Assembly: GCA_018262455.1 (NCBI GenBank)
Contig: JAGSPR010000065.1
Location: forward strand, 1 to 47,402
Direction of reading: 5' to 3'
From: Deltaproteobacteria bacterium
GTDB lineage: Bacteria; Myxococcota; Polyangia; Haliangiales; Haliangiaceae
Length of the DNA: 47,402 nt
The position numbers and the translations under genes are program-made. Position 1 is the stretch's first letter. Each line of letters opens with the position of its first letter. The notes below the pieces were generated by a model. That model had not been told where the DNA came from. It was given only the letters and a program-made list of their open reading frames with translations, and did not search any database. Shown piece after piece: positions 12,996 to 23,534 of the stretch.

Positions 12996-15161
12996 TCATT
13001 TGATGATCACGAGCTCGACCGAGCCTTCACGACGCTCGAGGTGGACGCCGACATCGCGACCGCGCTGATCGAGGACGACGTCGACGGAGGCCGCGCCGAC
13101 GCGCAGGTTGCGCAGGCTGACGCGATCGACGCCGCTGGGGAGGAGCGGATGATCGAGCTGGATGCGCGAGCCGACCGCGTCGATGTCGAGCCCGAGGCAG
13201 GCCTGGAGCGCGAGGAACACCGAGCCCGCCGCCCAGGCTTGCGGCACGCACGCGACGGGATAATGGGTCGGCCCCTCGTCGGAGCGTTGCCGGAACCCGC
13301 AGAACAGCTCCGGCATCTGGCGCAGATCGAAGTGCACGCTCGCCGCGAACAGGCCCGAGAGGATGCGGCCACAGGCCTGCTTGTGGCCGTAGCGTGCCAT
13401 CCCCATGGCGATGATGGCGTTGTCGTGCGGCCACACCGATCCGTTGTGATACGAGATCGGGTTGTAACGCTGCTCGCCGGCATCGAGCGTGCGGATGCCC
13501 CAGCCGGAGAACGAGCAGTCGTCGAGCAGGGTCTCGACGACGCGCCGGGCATGCACCGGGCTGGAGATCCCCGCGAACAGGCAGTGGCCGGCGTTGGAGG
13601 ACCGGACGCGGCACGGGCGCTTGTCGCCGTCGAGCGCGAGCGCGTACGTCCCGAGATCGTCGCACCAGAACGTCTGCTCGAACTGGTCCCGCAGGGTGTC
13701 GGCCTGGTGATCGAGCAGCTGGGCATGATCGCGTTCGCCGAGGACGCGCGCGAGCTCGGCTGCGCTCCGCCTCGCCGCGTAGACGTAGGCCTGGACCTCG
13801 CACAGCGCGACCGGCCCCCTGGCCAGCTCGCCATCCTGATGCGAGATCGAATCGACCGAGTCCTTCCAGCCCTGCGAGCTCAGCCCGGTCGGCGAACGCC
13901 GCGAGTACTCGATGAAGCCATCCCCATCGAGATCGCCGTGACGGTCGATCCAGGACAGCGCCCGCTCCACGTTGGGCCAGATCGCCTCCACCAGCTCGAG
14001 ATCCCCGGTCCGCCGCCAGTAGGCGCCGGCCAGCATGACGAACAGCGGCGTCGCATCGATCGATCCGTAGTACCGCCCGAACGGCACCTCGCGCAGCGCC
14101 GGCATCTCGCCGCGCCGGACCTCGTGGATGATCTTGCCCGGCTCGGCATCGTTCTCGGGATCGAACGCGGTCGCCTGGGTGGCGGCGAGGAACGTGAGCA
14201 CGCCGCGCGCGACCTGCTGATCCAGCCACAGCGTCTCGAAGGCCGTGATGATGCCGTCGCGACCGAACGGCGTGGAGAACCAGGGCACGCCGGCATAGGG
14301 ATAGGGCCCATTCGCGGTCTCGGTGATCATCATCTGCAGATCGGAGCTGGAGCGATCGATCCACTCGTCGAACCTCGGGTTGGACGTGTGCACGGATCCG
14401 CAGTGCGAGCCCCGTGCGGTGAGCAGATCCACGGATCGCTCGTGGGCGGTATCGAAGTCGAGCACCGGACCGGCGAGGCCGTCGACTTCGTAGCTGGCGC
14501 GAAGCTCGAGCTCGGTCTCGCCGTGCGCATCGAGCCGGATCCGGTACGACGCACGGCTCGCGGTCAGCACGTCTGGCCTCGAGGCGAAGGCGATCGTGGT
14601 CGCCCGCACGACGTGATCGAGTCCCTCGTATCCGAGCCTGACCTGGGCCGGGAACACCATCGGCGCAAGATCGCGGCCTCGTCGGATCCGATGGATGCCG
14701 CGCACCTCGAAGATGTCGGCGTAGTCGGCGCCGAACAGGAACGACAGCTCGAGGTCCACCGGATGACGGACGTAGCTCTGCAACCGGACCCGGCCGTACC
14801 AGGCCCGATCCCACAGCAGGCTGCTCGCGAAGATGTGGACACTGTCGCGGACCAGCGGACCGGAACGCCCGTCCGGAAGATCCGGGTTCGCCAGATCGAC
14901 GATCAGCACGTTGTCGCGGCGGACCGTCGATCCGAGCAGGAGCGGATAGCGCCGCTCGACCGCGATCTCGAAGTTGCTGAGGAACCGCGTGCCCTCGTGG
15001 TAGATCCCGAGCTCCTTGCCTGACGCGTGACGGATCATGCCTGCGTGATCGAACACGCCGAAGGTGTCGCCATCCTTGACGACGCGGGTGCGGTCATCCG
15101 CGCGCGACGTGGTGGCGAGGATCGAGTAGTCCTGCAGGGCCAGCGGGCTCTCTTCCTTCAT
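12996..15161 (-). CDS. Glycogen debranching-type amylo-alpha-1,6-glucosidase
   Basis: 721 aa. The first ~200 residues resemble the N-terminal beta-sandwich of bacterial debranching-like proteins (VVKDGDTFGVFDHAG, GIYHEGTRFLSNFEI). The rest is an (alpha/alpha)6 glucosidase-type domain, with PYAGVPWFSTPFGRDGIITA, LARGPVALCEVQAYVYAA, RYNPISYHNGSVWPHDNAIIAMG and a C-terminal PQAWAAGSVF. Such proteins act on alpha-1,6 branch points of glycogen or related alpha-glucans; the substrate here is inferred from the family. GGAG seven bases before the ATG at 15161 supports the start. That start lies inside the upstream glycosyltransferase gene (68-nt overlap), indicating coupling in one transcript. Confidence 0.85.
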   Translation of the reverse strand: MKEESPLALQDYSILATTSRADDRTRVVKDGDTFGVFDHAGMIRHASGKELGIYHEGTRFLSNFEIAVERRYPLLLGSTVRRDNVLIVDLANPDLPDGRSGPLVRDSVHIFASSLLWDRAWYGRVRLQSYVRHPVDLELSFLFGADYADIFEVRGIHRIRRGRDLAPMVFPAQVRLGYEGLDHVVRATTIAFASRPDVLTASRASYRIRLDAHGETELELRASYEVDGLAGPVLDFDTAHERSVDLLTARGSHCGSVHTSNPRFDEWIDRSSSDLQMMITETANGPYPYAGVPWFSTPFGRDGIITAFETLWLDQQVARGVLTFLAATQATAFDPENDAEPGKIIHEVRRGEMPALREVPFGRYYGSIDATPLFVMLAGAYWRRTGDLELVEAIWPNVERALSWIDRHGDLDGDGFIEYSRRSPTGLSSQGWKDSVDSISHQDGELARGPVALCEVQAYVYAARRSAAELARVLGERDHAQLLDHQADTLRDQFEQTFWCDDLGTYALALDGDKRPCRVRSSNAGHCLFAGISSPVHARRVVETLLDDCSFSGWGIRTLDAGEQRYNPISYHNGSVWPHDNAIIAMGMARYGHKQACGRILSGLFAASVHFDLRQMPELFCGFRQRSDEGPTHYPVACVPQAWAAGSVFLALQACLGLDIDAVGSRIQLDHPLLPSGVDRVSLRNLRVGAASVDVVLDQRGRDVGVHLERREGSVELVIIK

Positions 15162-16230
15162 GGGTTTGCTCCAGCTGTCGGCGGTAGATATCCAGGTAGT
15201 CGAGGGCCATCCGCGTCGAGGTGAAGCGGGTCTCGAAGCGCTCGCGGCAGCGGGCCCGCGACAGCTCGGGGAGCCGCTCGATCGCGCGGACCGCCTCGTC
15301 GGCGTCCTCGCAGATGAACCCCGAGATCCCGTCGTCGATCACCTCGGGCACCGATCCGCGGCGAAACGCGATGACCGGCGTCCCGCACGCGAGTGCCTCG
15401 ATCATCACCATCCCGAACGGCTCGGGCCAGTCGATCGGAAACAGCAAGGCGGATGCATCCCCGAGGAAGGCCTGCTTGTCGGTCTCCCCGATCTCGCCGA
15501 CGAGCTCGACGTGGCCCTGGCACACGAGCGGCGCGAGGTGACGATTGTAGTAGTCGCGGTCCGCCCGATCGAGCTTCGCCGCGATCCGCAACGGCAGCCC
15601 GGCGCGCCGCGCGATCTCGATCGCGAGATCCGGACGTTTCTCGGGGGAGAACCGCCCGAGGAACGCGAGATACCCGCCCTGTCCGGTTCCGAGCCGGTAG
15701 AGGTCGCGCGGGAGTCCGTGCTGCACCGTGCCCTGCCACGCGGCCCCCGCCAGGGGGGCACGCTGGGCGTCCGAGATCGAGACGACGGGCATGTCGCCGA
15801 ACACCTCGTACAGACGGTCGAGCTCGGGCAGGTCGAGGCGGCCATGCAGCGTCGTGACGTGCGTCAGGCCCTCGCGACGCATCACCGGGAAGTGCAGGTA
15901 GTCGATGTGAAAATGAATGAGGTCGAAGTTGCGAGCTCCGCGGACCACCTCCTCCACCATGACCAGGTGGTGCGCCGCGGCATCGTGGCATCCCGACAGC
16001 CTCAGCGCGTGAGCGCACGGCGCCACGAGGCGCGCGGTCGTCTCCGAGTCCCCACTCGCGAACAGCGTCACGTCGTGCCCCTGCCGCACCAGCTCCTCGG
16101 TCAGATACGACACGACCCGCTCCGTGCCGCCGTACATCCGCGGGGGGACGCTCTCGATGAGCGGAGCGACCTGCGCGATCCGAAGTCTTCGTGCCGTACG
16201 AGACCTCCCGAACCCGTCTACGAGACCCAT
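15094..16230 (-). CDS. GT4-family glycosyltransferase
   Basis: 378 aa predicted GT-B fold, cytoplasmic. The N-terminal domain has RIAQVAPLIESVPPRMYGGTERVVSYLTEEL and HVTTLHGR; the C-terminal nucleotide-sugar domain has YLAFLGRFSPEKRPDLAI and the family hallmark FPIDWPEPFGMVMIEALACGTPVIAFRRGSVPEVI. Donor and acceptor cannot be told from sequence; pairing with a debranching-type enzyme suggests alpha-glucan or compatible-solute metabolism. No Shine-Dalgarno or near -10 is clear at ATG 16230. It follows the lipoprotein gene by only 34 bp and is probably in its transcript. Confidence 0.88.
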   Translation of the reverse strand: MGLVDGFGRSRTARRLRIAQVAPLIESVPPRMYGGTERVVSYLTEELVRQGHDVTLFASGDSETTARLVAPCAHALRLSGCHDAAAHHLVMVEEVVRGARNFDLIHFHIDYLHFPVMRREGLTHVTTLHGRLDLPELDRLYEVFGDMPVVSISDAQRAPLAGAAWQGTVQHGLPRDLYRLGTGQGGYLAFLGRFSPEKRPDLAIEIARRAGLPLRIAAKLDRADRDYYNRHLAPLVCQGHVELVGEIGETDKQAFLGDASALLFPIDWPEPFGMVMIEALACGTPVIAFRRGSVPEVIDDGISGFICEDADEAVRAIERLPELSRARCRERFETRFTSTRMALDYLDIYRRQLEQTHEGREPAGPAGLLDPRHHVARG

Positions 16231-16264
16231 GAAGGATCTCGGTTACAACCGCCGTACCAAGGGA

Positions 16265-17338
16265 TCAATCGACGCGAGCGATGGCACCGGGACCGGCGAC
16301 GTGATCGACGGCGTCGAGCAAGAGCTGCAGCGTGTCGGTGGCGCGCAGTCCGGCGCGCGTTCCGACCCCGTCGGCCACCCAGTAGATCCGGCGGTCCCAC
16401 GGATAGCGCGGGGATCGTGCGATGACGGCGATCTTCGTCGCTCCCGACTTCCGGGCATCGCTGATCACCCCCTTGACCTGCGCGAGCGTGAGCTCGGGCC
16501 GCAGGTGGAGCGCGATCGCCGGCTGATCGTTGCGGAGATCTTTGAGCGCCTCGACGCGCCGGTTCGCGCTGTAGCGCTGACCGCTGATCACGACCTGGCC
16601 GATCTCGTTGATCTCTGCTTCGGGCAGGCCCGGATCGGCCTCCGACGCCTTGCCGGCGGTCGGCCAGTTGTCGGGATCGGCCTGGCGCTCGACGTCGTGG
16701 ATCGATCCGGCCGCCAGCAGGTCGAGGGCCTCCCACTGGCGCACGGACTCATGCCAGCCCGGCTCGGTCGCGCACATCCTGCAGGCACCGACCGCGTTGC
16801 GGGTACGCTCGGTCGCGCGACGGATCGCCAGCGCGGCGATCACCGCACCCTGGTGCTCCGGGACGATCCGCTGGCACTGGTGCGCGAGCGGTCCGTCGCA
16901 CAGCCTGAGCATGAAGGTGCGCGTGTCCTCGCCGGGCTTGGGGTAGAGCTCGAGCGACTTCTCGGGACGCTTGCGGGCGATCTCATCGGCCGCGATCTCG
17001 GGGGCCAGCAGCGTCGGCCACACGGTCAGCGCGAGCGCGTCGATCTGCTCGGACATCGGCTTGCCGCTCATCGCCTGGACCGGTCCGAGCGCGAACACGA
17101 CGAGCCTGAGCTCGGCCTCCTCCCCCACGGCTCGGTCCATCCCGGGTCGCAGCACGAGCATGGTGGTCGCGAGCTCGCCGTAGGCCTTGGGGGTGCGGCC
17201 TTGCGCGACGAACTTGTCGACCGCGTGCTGCAGCGCCGCGTGGTTGTAGTCGCTCGAGTTGTCGCCTCGGCTGACCTCGATCGGCGCCTTGTTGCACGCC
17301 GCAACCGCCAGCACGAGGAGGAGGGACTGTCGCCACAT
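16265..17338 (-). CDS. Lipoprotein of unknown function
   Basis: 357 aa. The signal peptide MWRQSLLLVLAVAACNK has a lipobox with Cys15, so the protein is exported and lipidated. The body is not recognised. Around residues 260-325 the sequence (VVISGQRYSANRRVEAL, then LTLAQVKGVISDARKSGATKIAVIAR) loosely resembles the periplasmic domain of ExbD/TolR proteins, but the usual transmembrane helix is missing, so this is only a hint. Four Cys in the middle (CDGPLAHQC, CRMC) could form disulfides. A TAACTC hexamer 14 bases upstream could give a leader of about eight bases. The ATG at 17338 is preferred over TTG at 17362. Confidence 0.7.
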   Translation of the reverse strand: MWRQSLLLVLAVAACNKAPIEVSRGDNSSDYNHAALQHAVDKFVAQGRTPKAYGELATTMLVLRPGMDRAVGEEAELRLVVFALGPVQAMSGKPMSEQIDALALTVWPTLLAPEIAADEIARKRPEKSLELYPKPGEDTRTFMLRLCDGPLAHQCQRIVPEHQGAVIAALAIRRATERTRNAVGACRMCATEPGWHESVRQWEALDLLAAGSIHDVERQADPDNWPTAGKASEADPGLPEAEINEIGQVVISGQRYSANRRVEALKDLRNDQPAIALHLRPELTLAQVKGVISDARKSGATKIAVIARSPRYPWDRRIYWVADGVGTRAGLRATDTLQLLLDAVDHVAGPGAIARVD

Positions 17339-17409
17339 GAGGTGTACGCGTGGAGTTAGCAAGCCAGAGGCCGAGACCCAACCCGACCAGATGGCTAGTA
17401 CCGGCTAGT

Positions 17410-18462
17410 TCACGCTATCGCACGATCGACGCAGGCCACCAGCCTTGATCGATCCACACCGGGTCCCAGTGCAACCATGCGGCCCTGCGCGATCGCCACG
17501 GTTCCATCGGCCTCGGGAGGCGCCACCGGAGGCGTGACCAGCGGCTCGCTGGACACCCGCAGCCCCACCCGGTGCACCGCCATCCAGGTGGCCGTCGTCT
17601 GCCCCACCCGCCCATCGAACGCCCGGACGATCCCTTTGACTCTCACATAGTTGGCCGGCAATTCGCCCAGCTGATCCTCGAGCTCCTCGAGATCGACCAC
17701 CTCGGGCACCGGGACCCACACGCTGTCGATTCCATGAGCAGTTCGATCGAGCGAGTTGTCGAGATGCCGACAGGGCTCGCCTGGTGCGTGGTCATGTCCG
17801 ACATGTGCGGCCGGCTCCGGTGGTGCACCGGCTCGGTCGATCGGTGGGTCGGCCAGGACCTGCTCCAGCCACGCGGCGTGGTCGTCGGTGTCCCCGATTC
17901 GCACCATCGCCCGCGACGCCAGTGTCCCGATCTGGGACTCCGTGGCCGAGGTCTCGGCCGCACCCGCGAGCTCGGACTTGGTGACGAGCACGACATCGGC
18001 ATAAGCGACCTGCGCGTCCACCGCGCCCGATAACGCGCGTGCGCCGCGAAAGGTCGTGGCGTCCACGAGGGTGACCACCGCGGCGAGCCGGACGCGCTCG
18101 CTCACCGGCTTACGCGCAACCGCCCACGCGATCGGCAGCGGCTCGGCAACCCCGGTGGTCTCGAGGACGATCGCGTCGAGCTCGGGGTTCGCATCGACCA
18201 GTTCGAGCAACGTGCGATCGAGGTCGTCGCCGAGCACGCAGCACACGCAGCCGCCCGGCAGGTTGATCTGCCGCGTCTCGCCACCAGTGAGCAGCGCTCC
18301 GTCGATGTCGACCGCCCCGAGCTCGTTGACGATGACGCCGAGCTTGCCCGGTGGCGTGCCGGGTAGGCCCGCCCGGCGGGCGCGCCGCGCGAGCAGCCGG
18401 TTGACGAGCGTGGTCTTCCCGCTACCGAGGAAGCCCGTCAGGATGACGAGGGGGACGCGCAC
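17410..18462 (-). CDS. CobW/COG0523-family metal-chaperone GTPase
   Basis: 350 aa cytoplasmic G3E GTPase; relatives insert or deliver zinc, cobalt or iron. Walker A is GFLGSGKTT (10-18), the family metal-binding GGCVCC is at 71-75 and the Asp-Ala-Ile-Val-Leu-Glu-Thr-Thr segment follows. A metal-loop [16 protein letters not shown] separates it from a C-terminal CobW_C-like domain containing [12 protein letters not shown]. The metal is not predictable. The start is GTG at 18462, chosen by the TATGCT hexamer six bases upstream. There is no cobalamin synthesis gene nearby. Confidence 0.9.
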   Translation of the reverse strand: MRVPLVILTGFLGSGKTTLVNRLLARRARRAGLPGTPPGKLGVIVNELGAVDIDGALLTGGETRQINLPGGCVCCVLGDDLDRTLLELVDANPELDAIVLETTGVAEPLPIAWAVARKPVSERVRLAAVVTLVDATTFRGARALSGAVDAQVAYADVVLVTKSELAGAAETSATESQIGTLASRAMVRIGDTDDHAAWLEQVLADPPIDRAGAPPEPAAHVGHDHAPGEPCRHLDNSLDRTAHGIDSVWVPVPEVVDLEELEDQLGELPANYVRVKGIVRAFDGRVGQTTATWMAVHRVGLRVSSEPLVTPPVAPPEADGTVAIAQGRMVALGPGVDRSRLVACVDRAIA

Positions 18463-18468
18463 GTGACG

Positions 18469-18474
18469 AGCATA
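18469..18474 (-). promoter_or_regulatory. -10 hexamer TATGCT for the CobW gene
   Basis: TATGCT (18474-18469, minus strand), then CGTCAC, then the GTG at 18462. The hexamer and its distance are the same as at 1744-1756. Confidence 0.6.
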
Positions 18475-18489
18475 GTCCCTGCGCGAGCT

Positions 18490-19739
18490 TCAGGCAGGCT
18501 TCTCGACCACCACGACCCGCCGCTTGCCCGCCGCGGTGAGCGGGATGTCGTCGACGATCTCGATCGCGAACGGGGCCCCGGGCAGGTAGCGCGCCGCGTG
18601 GTCGTGGATCATCCGCAGCTCACGGGCAGGAACTCCGCTGGCCTCGAACGGGACGATCCTGAACACGACGCTGCGGTCGGCCCGCTGCGTGATCTGGAAG
18701 TTCCGCGCGACGTGCCCGATCAGCCCGAACAGGATGTTGAAGACGAGGCCGCCGACCGGTCGCCCGTGGCCGTCGTACAGCGTGTCGGTGACCCGCCCCT
18801 CGATCGTGCTGATCTTCGATAACCCGCGGCCACACGGGCATGGCTCGCTGGAGAGCACCGTCGCGAGATCTCCATTGAGGTAACGGATCATGGGAGACGC
18901 CAGGTTATGCAGATCGGTGATCGCGATCTCGCCGACCTCACCGGGGCGAGCCACGCGCTGGCTGCCGTCGGGCTGGCGGACGATCACCTCGACGATCAGA
19001 TTCTCCATCGACGTGTGCAGCCCATCGTGGGCCTCGCACTCGGAGCCGATCAGCATCACCTCGCGGCAGCCGTAGGTGTCGAAGGCAGGGCCGAAGGCAC
19101 GCTCGATGACCTCGCGGTCGTGAGGGAGCAAGGCCTCGGCACCGGTGATCACCGGGAGCGGGTCCCAGGTGCGCAGCCCGCGATCGATCACGTGGCGGGC
19201 GAGCGCCGCCGCGCCGCTCGGGTACGCGAGCATCACGTGGGGCTCGTACCGCCGCAGCGTGGCGACCGCATCGCCCAGCGCCTCGTCGCCGCGCGGCGTG
19301 CAGTCGACATAGAGGTCGCGCTTGATGAGGCGGTCGACCGCGACCTTCTGGCGCTTCCACCAGCTGGTGGTGCTCGTCGGGCCCACGCCCCAGTAATGGA
19401 GCGCGCGCATGCCGATGTGGTAGCCCGCCCAGCCGTAGCCACGCCACCGGATCGCGTCGCGCCAGTGACGAGACTCGGCGTTGTAGCTGACCTTGACCGG
19501 CTGGCCCGAGCTGCCGCTGGTGGTCTTGGTGATCACCGCGGACGGCGGAGCAGACGCCATCCGGGTCTCGAACGACGGACCAGCCGGCGAAGCAGCCCGC
19601 CTTGCAGCTCGCGCAGCTGGCCCGCCGACCAGCGTTCGGTCTCCCGCAGGTAGCGCAGCAGCGGCACCGTCGGACGACCACGCGCGGCTTCGAAGGCGGG
19701 AAACAGCGCCCGCGCGAGCAGTGGCCCGTACAGATCCAC
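18490..19739 (-). pseudogene. Decayed PaaK/CapK-like adenylate-forming enzyme
   Basis: This is a tandem copy of the intact gene at 19758-21137. From GTG 19739 the reading frame matches the intact protein through its residue 56 (LRELQGGLLRRLVR), then runs into unrelated Arg-rich sequence and a stop at 19533. Homology resumes in another frame at the equivalent of residue 100 (ETRMASAPPSAVITK) and continues to the normal C-terminus at 18490. Residues 57-99 are missing: a net loss of 127 nt compared with the sibling. The core, with TSGSSGQP, YGCREVMLIGSECE and CPCGRGL, is otherwise intact, and an ATG at 19560 could in theory express a 356-aa fragment. An assembly error is the alternative explanation. 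Confidence 0.8.
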
Positions 19740-19745
19740 CGGATC

Positions 19746-19751
19746 AAGCTA
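19746..19751 (-). promoter_or_regulatory. -10 hexamer TAGCTT for the decayed PaaK-like gene
   Basis: TAGCTT (19751-19746, minus) with a preceding TGC lies six bases before the GTG at 19739, inside the 18-bp gap after the intact copy's stop. The intact copy has the related TAGCTG nine bases before its own GTG. Confidence 0.5.
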
Positions 19752-19757
19752 GCACGC

Positions 19758-21137
19758 TCAAGCGCCCGGTTTCTCGACGACGACCACATTGCGCTTGCCC
19801 CCGGTGGCGAGCGGAATGTCGTCCACGTACTCGATCGCGAAGGGAGCCCGTGGCAGGTACTTCGCGGCGAACTCGCGGATCGCGGTGGTCGCCGCGTCCG
19901 GCAACGCCTTGGTCCCGTTAGGAACCACCTTCATGATCACGCTGCCATCGAGCCGCTGGACGACCTGGAACTGGCGGGCGACGTGTTCGAGCACGCCGAA
20001 CAGGATGTTGAACACGAGGCCCCCCACCGGGTTGCCCCAGCCATCGCGTAGCGTCTCGGTGACCCGACCCTCGATCGGTCCGATCTTCTGCAGGCCACGC
20101 CCGCACGCGCAGGGAGCCTCCGCGTGCGCCACCGCGAGATCCCCGGTGAGGTACCGGATCATGGGGCACGCCAGGTTGTGGAGGTCGGTGATCGCCACCT
20201 CGCCCGACTCGCCGGGCCGCGCGGCCCGGATCGTCCCATCGGCCTGCCGGACCAGGACCTCGATGATCATCGTCTCCATCGAGGTGTGCAGGCCATCGTG
20301 CGCCTCGCACTCGGTGCCGATCAGCATCATCTCGCGACAGCCATAGCTCTCGAATGCCGGACCGAACGCCTCCTCGATCACCGCGCGATCGTGCGGCCAC
20401 AGCCGCTCGGCGCCGACGATCACGGGGAACGCCGCCCAGGTCCGCAGCTGGTTCGCGGTCACGAACCGGGCGAGCGCCGCTGCGCCAGCCGCGTACGAGA
20501 CCATCACGTGAGGGTCGAACTTGCGGAGCTGCCGGACCGCCTCGGCCAGCGCCTCGTCGGAGCGTGGGGTGCAGTCGATGTAGCGATCGCGCTTGAGCTT
20601 GCGATCGATCTCGATCTTCCGTCGCTTGATCCAGCTGCCGGCCGGCGGACCGAAGCCCCAGTAGTGACACGCGCGCATCCCGATGCGGTATCCGGCCCAG
20701 CCGTAGCCTCGCCATCGGGTGGCATCGCGCCAGTGCCGCGACTCCGCGTTGTACTTGACGACGACCGGTTGCCCGGTCGTGCCACTGGTCGTCTTCTTGA
20801 TGACCCATTTCGGAGGCGCAGCCGCGGTGCGCGCATCGAGCGTCAGGCGCACCACGTCGCGATCAAGCACGGGCAATTGCTCGAGATCGGCGACTGAATG
20901 GAAGTCCTCCGGCACGAGCCCGCGGTCGTCGAGCACCTCGCGATAGTGCGAGGTATGGAGGTACGCGTGGCGGATCAGTCGACGGAGAAACCCGCCTTGA
21001 AGCTCGCGAAGCTGTCCGGTCGACCAGCGCTCGGTGTGCCCCAGATACCGCTGCAGCGGGATCGTGGGGCGACCGCGCACAGCCTCGAACGCCGGAAACA
21101 AGGCCCTGGCGAGAATGGGTCCGTAGAGGTTCAGCAC
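19758..21137 (-). CDS. PaaK/CapK-like phenylacetate-CoA ligase family protein
   Basis: 459 aa member of the ANL adenylate-forming superfamily, the group annotated as phenylacetate-CoA ligase or CapK, often found in polysaccharide loci. The phosphate-binding loop is KKTTSGTTGQPVVV (about 114-127), followed by YGCREMMLIGTECEAHDG, the ACPMIRYLTGDLA segment and CACGRGLQKI. The substrate is unknown; a carboxylic acid activated as an acyl-adenylate is the inference. It lies immediately upstream of its decayed copy and is divergent, across 28 bp, from a His-rich protein with sugar-deacetylase-like motifs. Confidence 0.85.
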   Translation of the reverse strand: MLNLYGPILARALFPAFEAVRGRPTIPLQRYLGHTERWSTGQLRELQGGFLRRLIRHAYLHTSHYREVLDDRGLVPEDFHSVADLEQLPVLDRDVVRLTLDARTAAAPPKWVIKKTTSGTTGQPVVVKYNAESRHWRDATRWRGYGWAGYRIGMRACHYWGFGPPAGSWIKRRKIEIDRKLKRDRYIDCTPRSDEALAEAVRQLRKFDPHVMVSYAAGAAALARFVTANQLRTWAAFPVIVGAERLWPHDRAVIEEAFGPAFESYGCREMMLIGTECEAHDGLHTSMETMIIEVLVRQADGTIRAARPGESGEVAITDLHNLACPMIRYLTGDLAVAHAEAPCACGRGLQKIGPIEGRVTETLRDGWGNPVGGLVFNILFGVLEHVARQFQVVQRLDGSVIMKVVPNGTKALPDAATTAIREFAAKYLPRAPFAIEYVDDIPLATGGKRNVVVVEKPGA

Positions 21138-21165
21138 GACTTGGATCAGCTACGATGCACCTCGC
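21138..21165. promoter_or_regulatory. 28-bp divergent promoter region
   Basis: The whole gap between two divergent starts is 28 bp. On the plus strand TACGAT (21151-21156) is nine bases before the GTG at 21166; on the minus strand TAGCTG (21152-21147) is nine bases before the GTG at 21137. The two hexamers overlap by two bases, so both polymerases could not bind together. Confidence 0.5.
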
Positions 21166-22269
<1,104 letters not shown>

Positions 22270-22271
22270 CT

Positions 22272-23252
22272 TCAGGCCGCGGGCGGGACCGGCACGGCCG
22301 CGAGCGGTACAGGCACGGCCCCCAGCGAGTCGACCCGGGCCCGACCGGCATCGATCGCTTCAACTCGGGCCCGGGCCGGCGCGGCGCTGGCGTCGCGGAC
22401 GTGGCGCGGCACACCCTCGACGTCCCACACGATCCTCGCTCGCTCGAGCAGCTTCAGCACCAGGTACGTGATGTCGAGCTCCCACCAGTAGAACCCCTGG
22501 CGCGCCGAGCGCTGGTAGTGGTGGTGGTTGTTGTGCCAGCCCTCGCCGAACGTCAGCACCGCGAGTAGCGGGTTGTTGCGAGAATCATCGCCGGTGGCAT
22601 ATCGCCGGCTGCCCCACACGTGGGCGAGCGAGTTGATGCAGAACGTGACGTGCCAGCTGGCCACGAGCGAGATGAAGTGACCCCAGAACAGCGCGGTCGC
22701 GCCACCGATCGCGTAGAGCACGAATCCCCACGCGACCGCGATCAAGAGATCGTGTCGATCGAGCCAGCGCAGCTCGGGGTAGCGCGCGAAGTCCTTGATG
22801 CGCCCGTAGTCGACGTGCTTGTGACGGGTGCTGAAGATCCAGAACATGTGCGACCACCAGAACCCGCGCTGACGAGGCGAGTGAATGTCCTCGGGCTCGT
22901 CGGAGTACTTGTGGTGGTTGCGGTGGTGCGCCGCCCACCACAGCACGCCTTGCTGCGCGCTCGACATCGCGAGCAGCGCGAGCACGAACTGGAACACCCG
23001 GCTCGTCTTGAACGTGCGGTGCGAGAAGTAGCGATGGTAGCCAGCCGTGATCGCGAACATCCGCACGGCGTAGGTCGCGACGAGCCACACGAGCGCCGCC
23101 CAGCTCCATCCAACCGCGATGGCCCCGGCGATCGCGACCGCGTGGACACTCCAGAACGGTAGGTTCTCGCGCCAGCGCGGGCGATCCACCCCGGTCAGGC
23201 GCCCGGCCGGGCGCCCGGTCGGGCTGGAGATAGGAGCCAGGTGGGACTGCAT
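22272..23252 (-). CDS. Membrane acyl-CoA (delta-9 type) fatty-acid desaturase
   Basis: 326 aa di-iron membrane desaturase. The three histidine boxes are HRYFSH (73-78), HRNHH (110-114) and HNNHHH further on, with WGFVLYAIGGATALFWGHF and other hydrophobic helices between. It introduces a double bond into saturated acyl chains and so adjusts membrane fluidity. ATG at 23252 follows GACAGG; CATGGT lies six bases upstream and could be a -10, but alternative starts further upstream cannot be excluded. The C-terminal ~50 residues are a low-complexity Ala/Arg/Val tail. Confidence 0.9.
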   Translation of the reverse strand: MQSHLAPISSPTGRPAGRLTGVDRPRWRENLPFWSVHAVAIAGAIAVGWSWAALVWLVATYAVRMFAITAGYHRYFSHRTFKTSRVFQFVLALLAMSSAQQGVLWWAAHHRNHHKYSDEPEDIHSPRQRGFWWSHMFWIFSTRHKHVDYGRIKDFARYPELRWLDRHDLLIAVAWGFVLYAIGGATALFWGHFISLVASWHVTFCINSLAHVWGSRRYATGDDSRNNPLLAVLTFGEGWHNNHHHYQRSARQGFYWWELDITYLVLKLLERARIVWDVEGVPRHVRDASAAPARARVEAIDAGRARVDSLGAVPVPLAAVPVPPAA

Positions 23253-23492
23253 CCTGTCACCATGGGGCCTCGGGGCCGGCCGTACGGCCATCACCGGGTC
23301 AGCGTTGCGGCATCCTTGGTGCCCGACGTGACCATTTCGTGACCGGGCGACGGCCGAGGTGCCCTCGCGCTCGACCCGCGGGGGGATCGTGTCGGTCCAT
23401 GTCGCCCTGAATTCGAGCGATCGGTGGCGATTCCCGCGCCAGAGACCCGGAAATCGCTGGACCGGTCGCAACAACCAAGCCGTCTCTGTCAG

Positions 23493-23510
23493 CCCGGACT
23501 TAAATCCGGG
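23493..23510. promoter_or_regulatory. Palindromic operator candidate upstream of the kinase
   Basis: CCCGGACTTAAATCCGGG is an 18-bp palindrome with a single mismatched pair. It sits where the -35 element would be for the CATACT -10 at 23523, so a dimeric regulator binding here would block or replace -35 contact. Confidence 0.45.
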
Positions 23511-23522
23511 AATCTCCTCGGG

Positions 23523-23528
23523 CATACT
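23523..23528 (+). promoter_or_regulatory. -10 hexamer CATACT for the kinase gene
   Basis: CATACT ends six bases before the GTG at 23535. It matches the TATAAT consensus at four of six positions, and no Shine-Dalgarno is present. Confidence 0.55.
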
Positions 23529-23534
23529 AGCCTC

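Noticed and set aside
18490..19560. The 356-aa ORF as an independent functional PaaK-like gene
   Set aside because: It lacks the N-terminal ~100 residues of its sibling, and the missing part is still recognisable upstream in another frame, so it is better read as a pseudogene.
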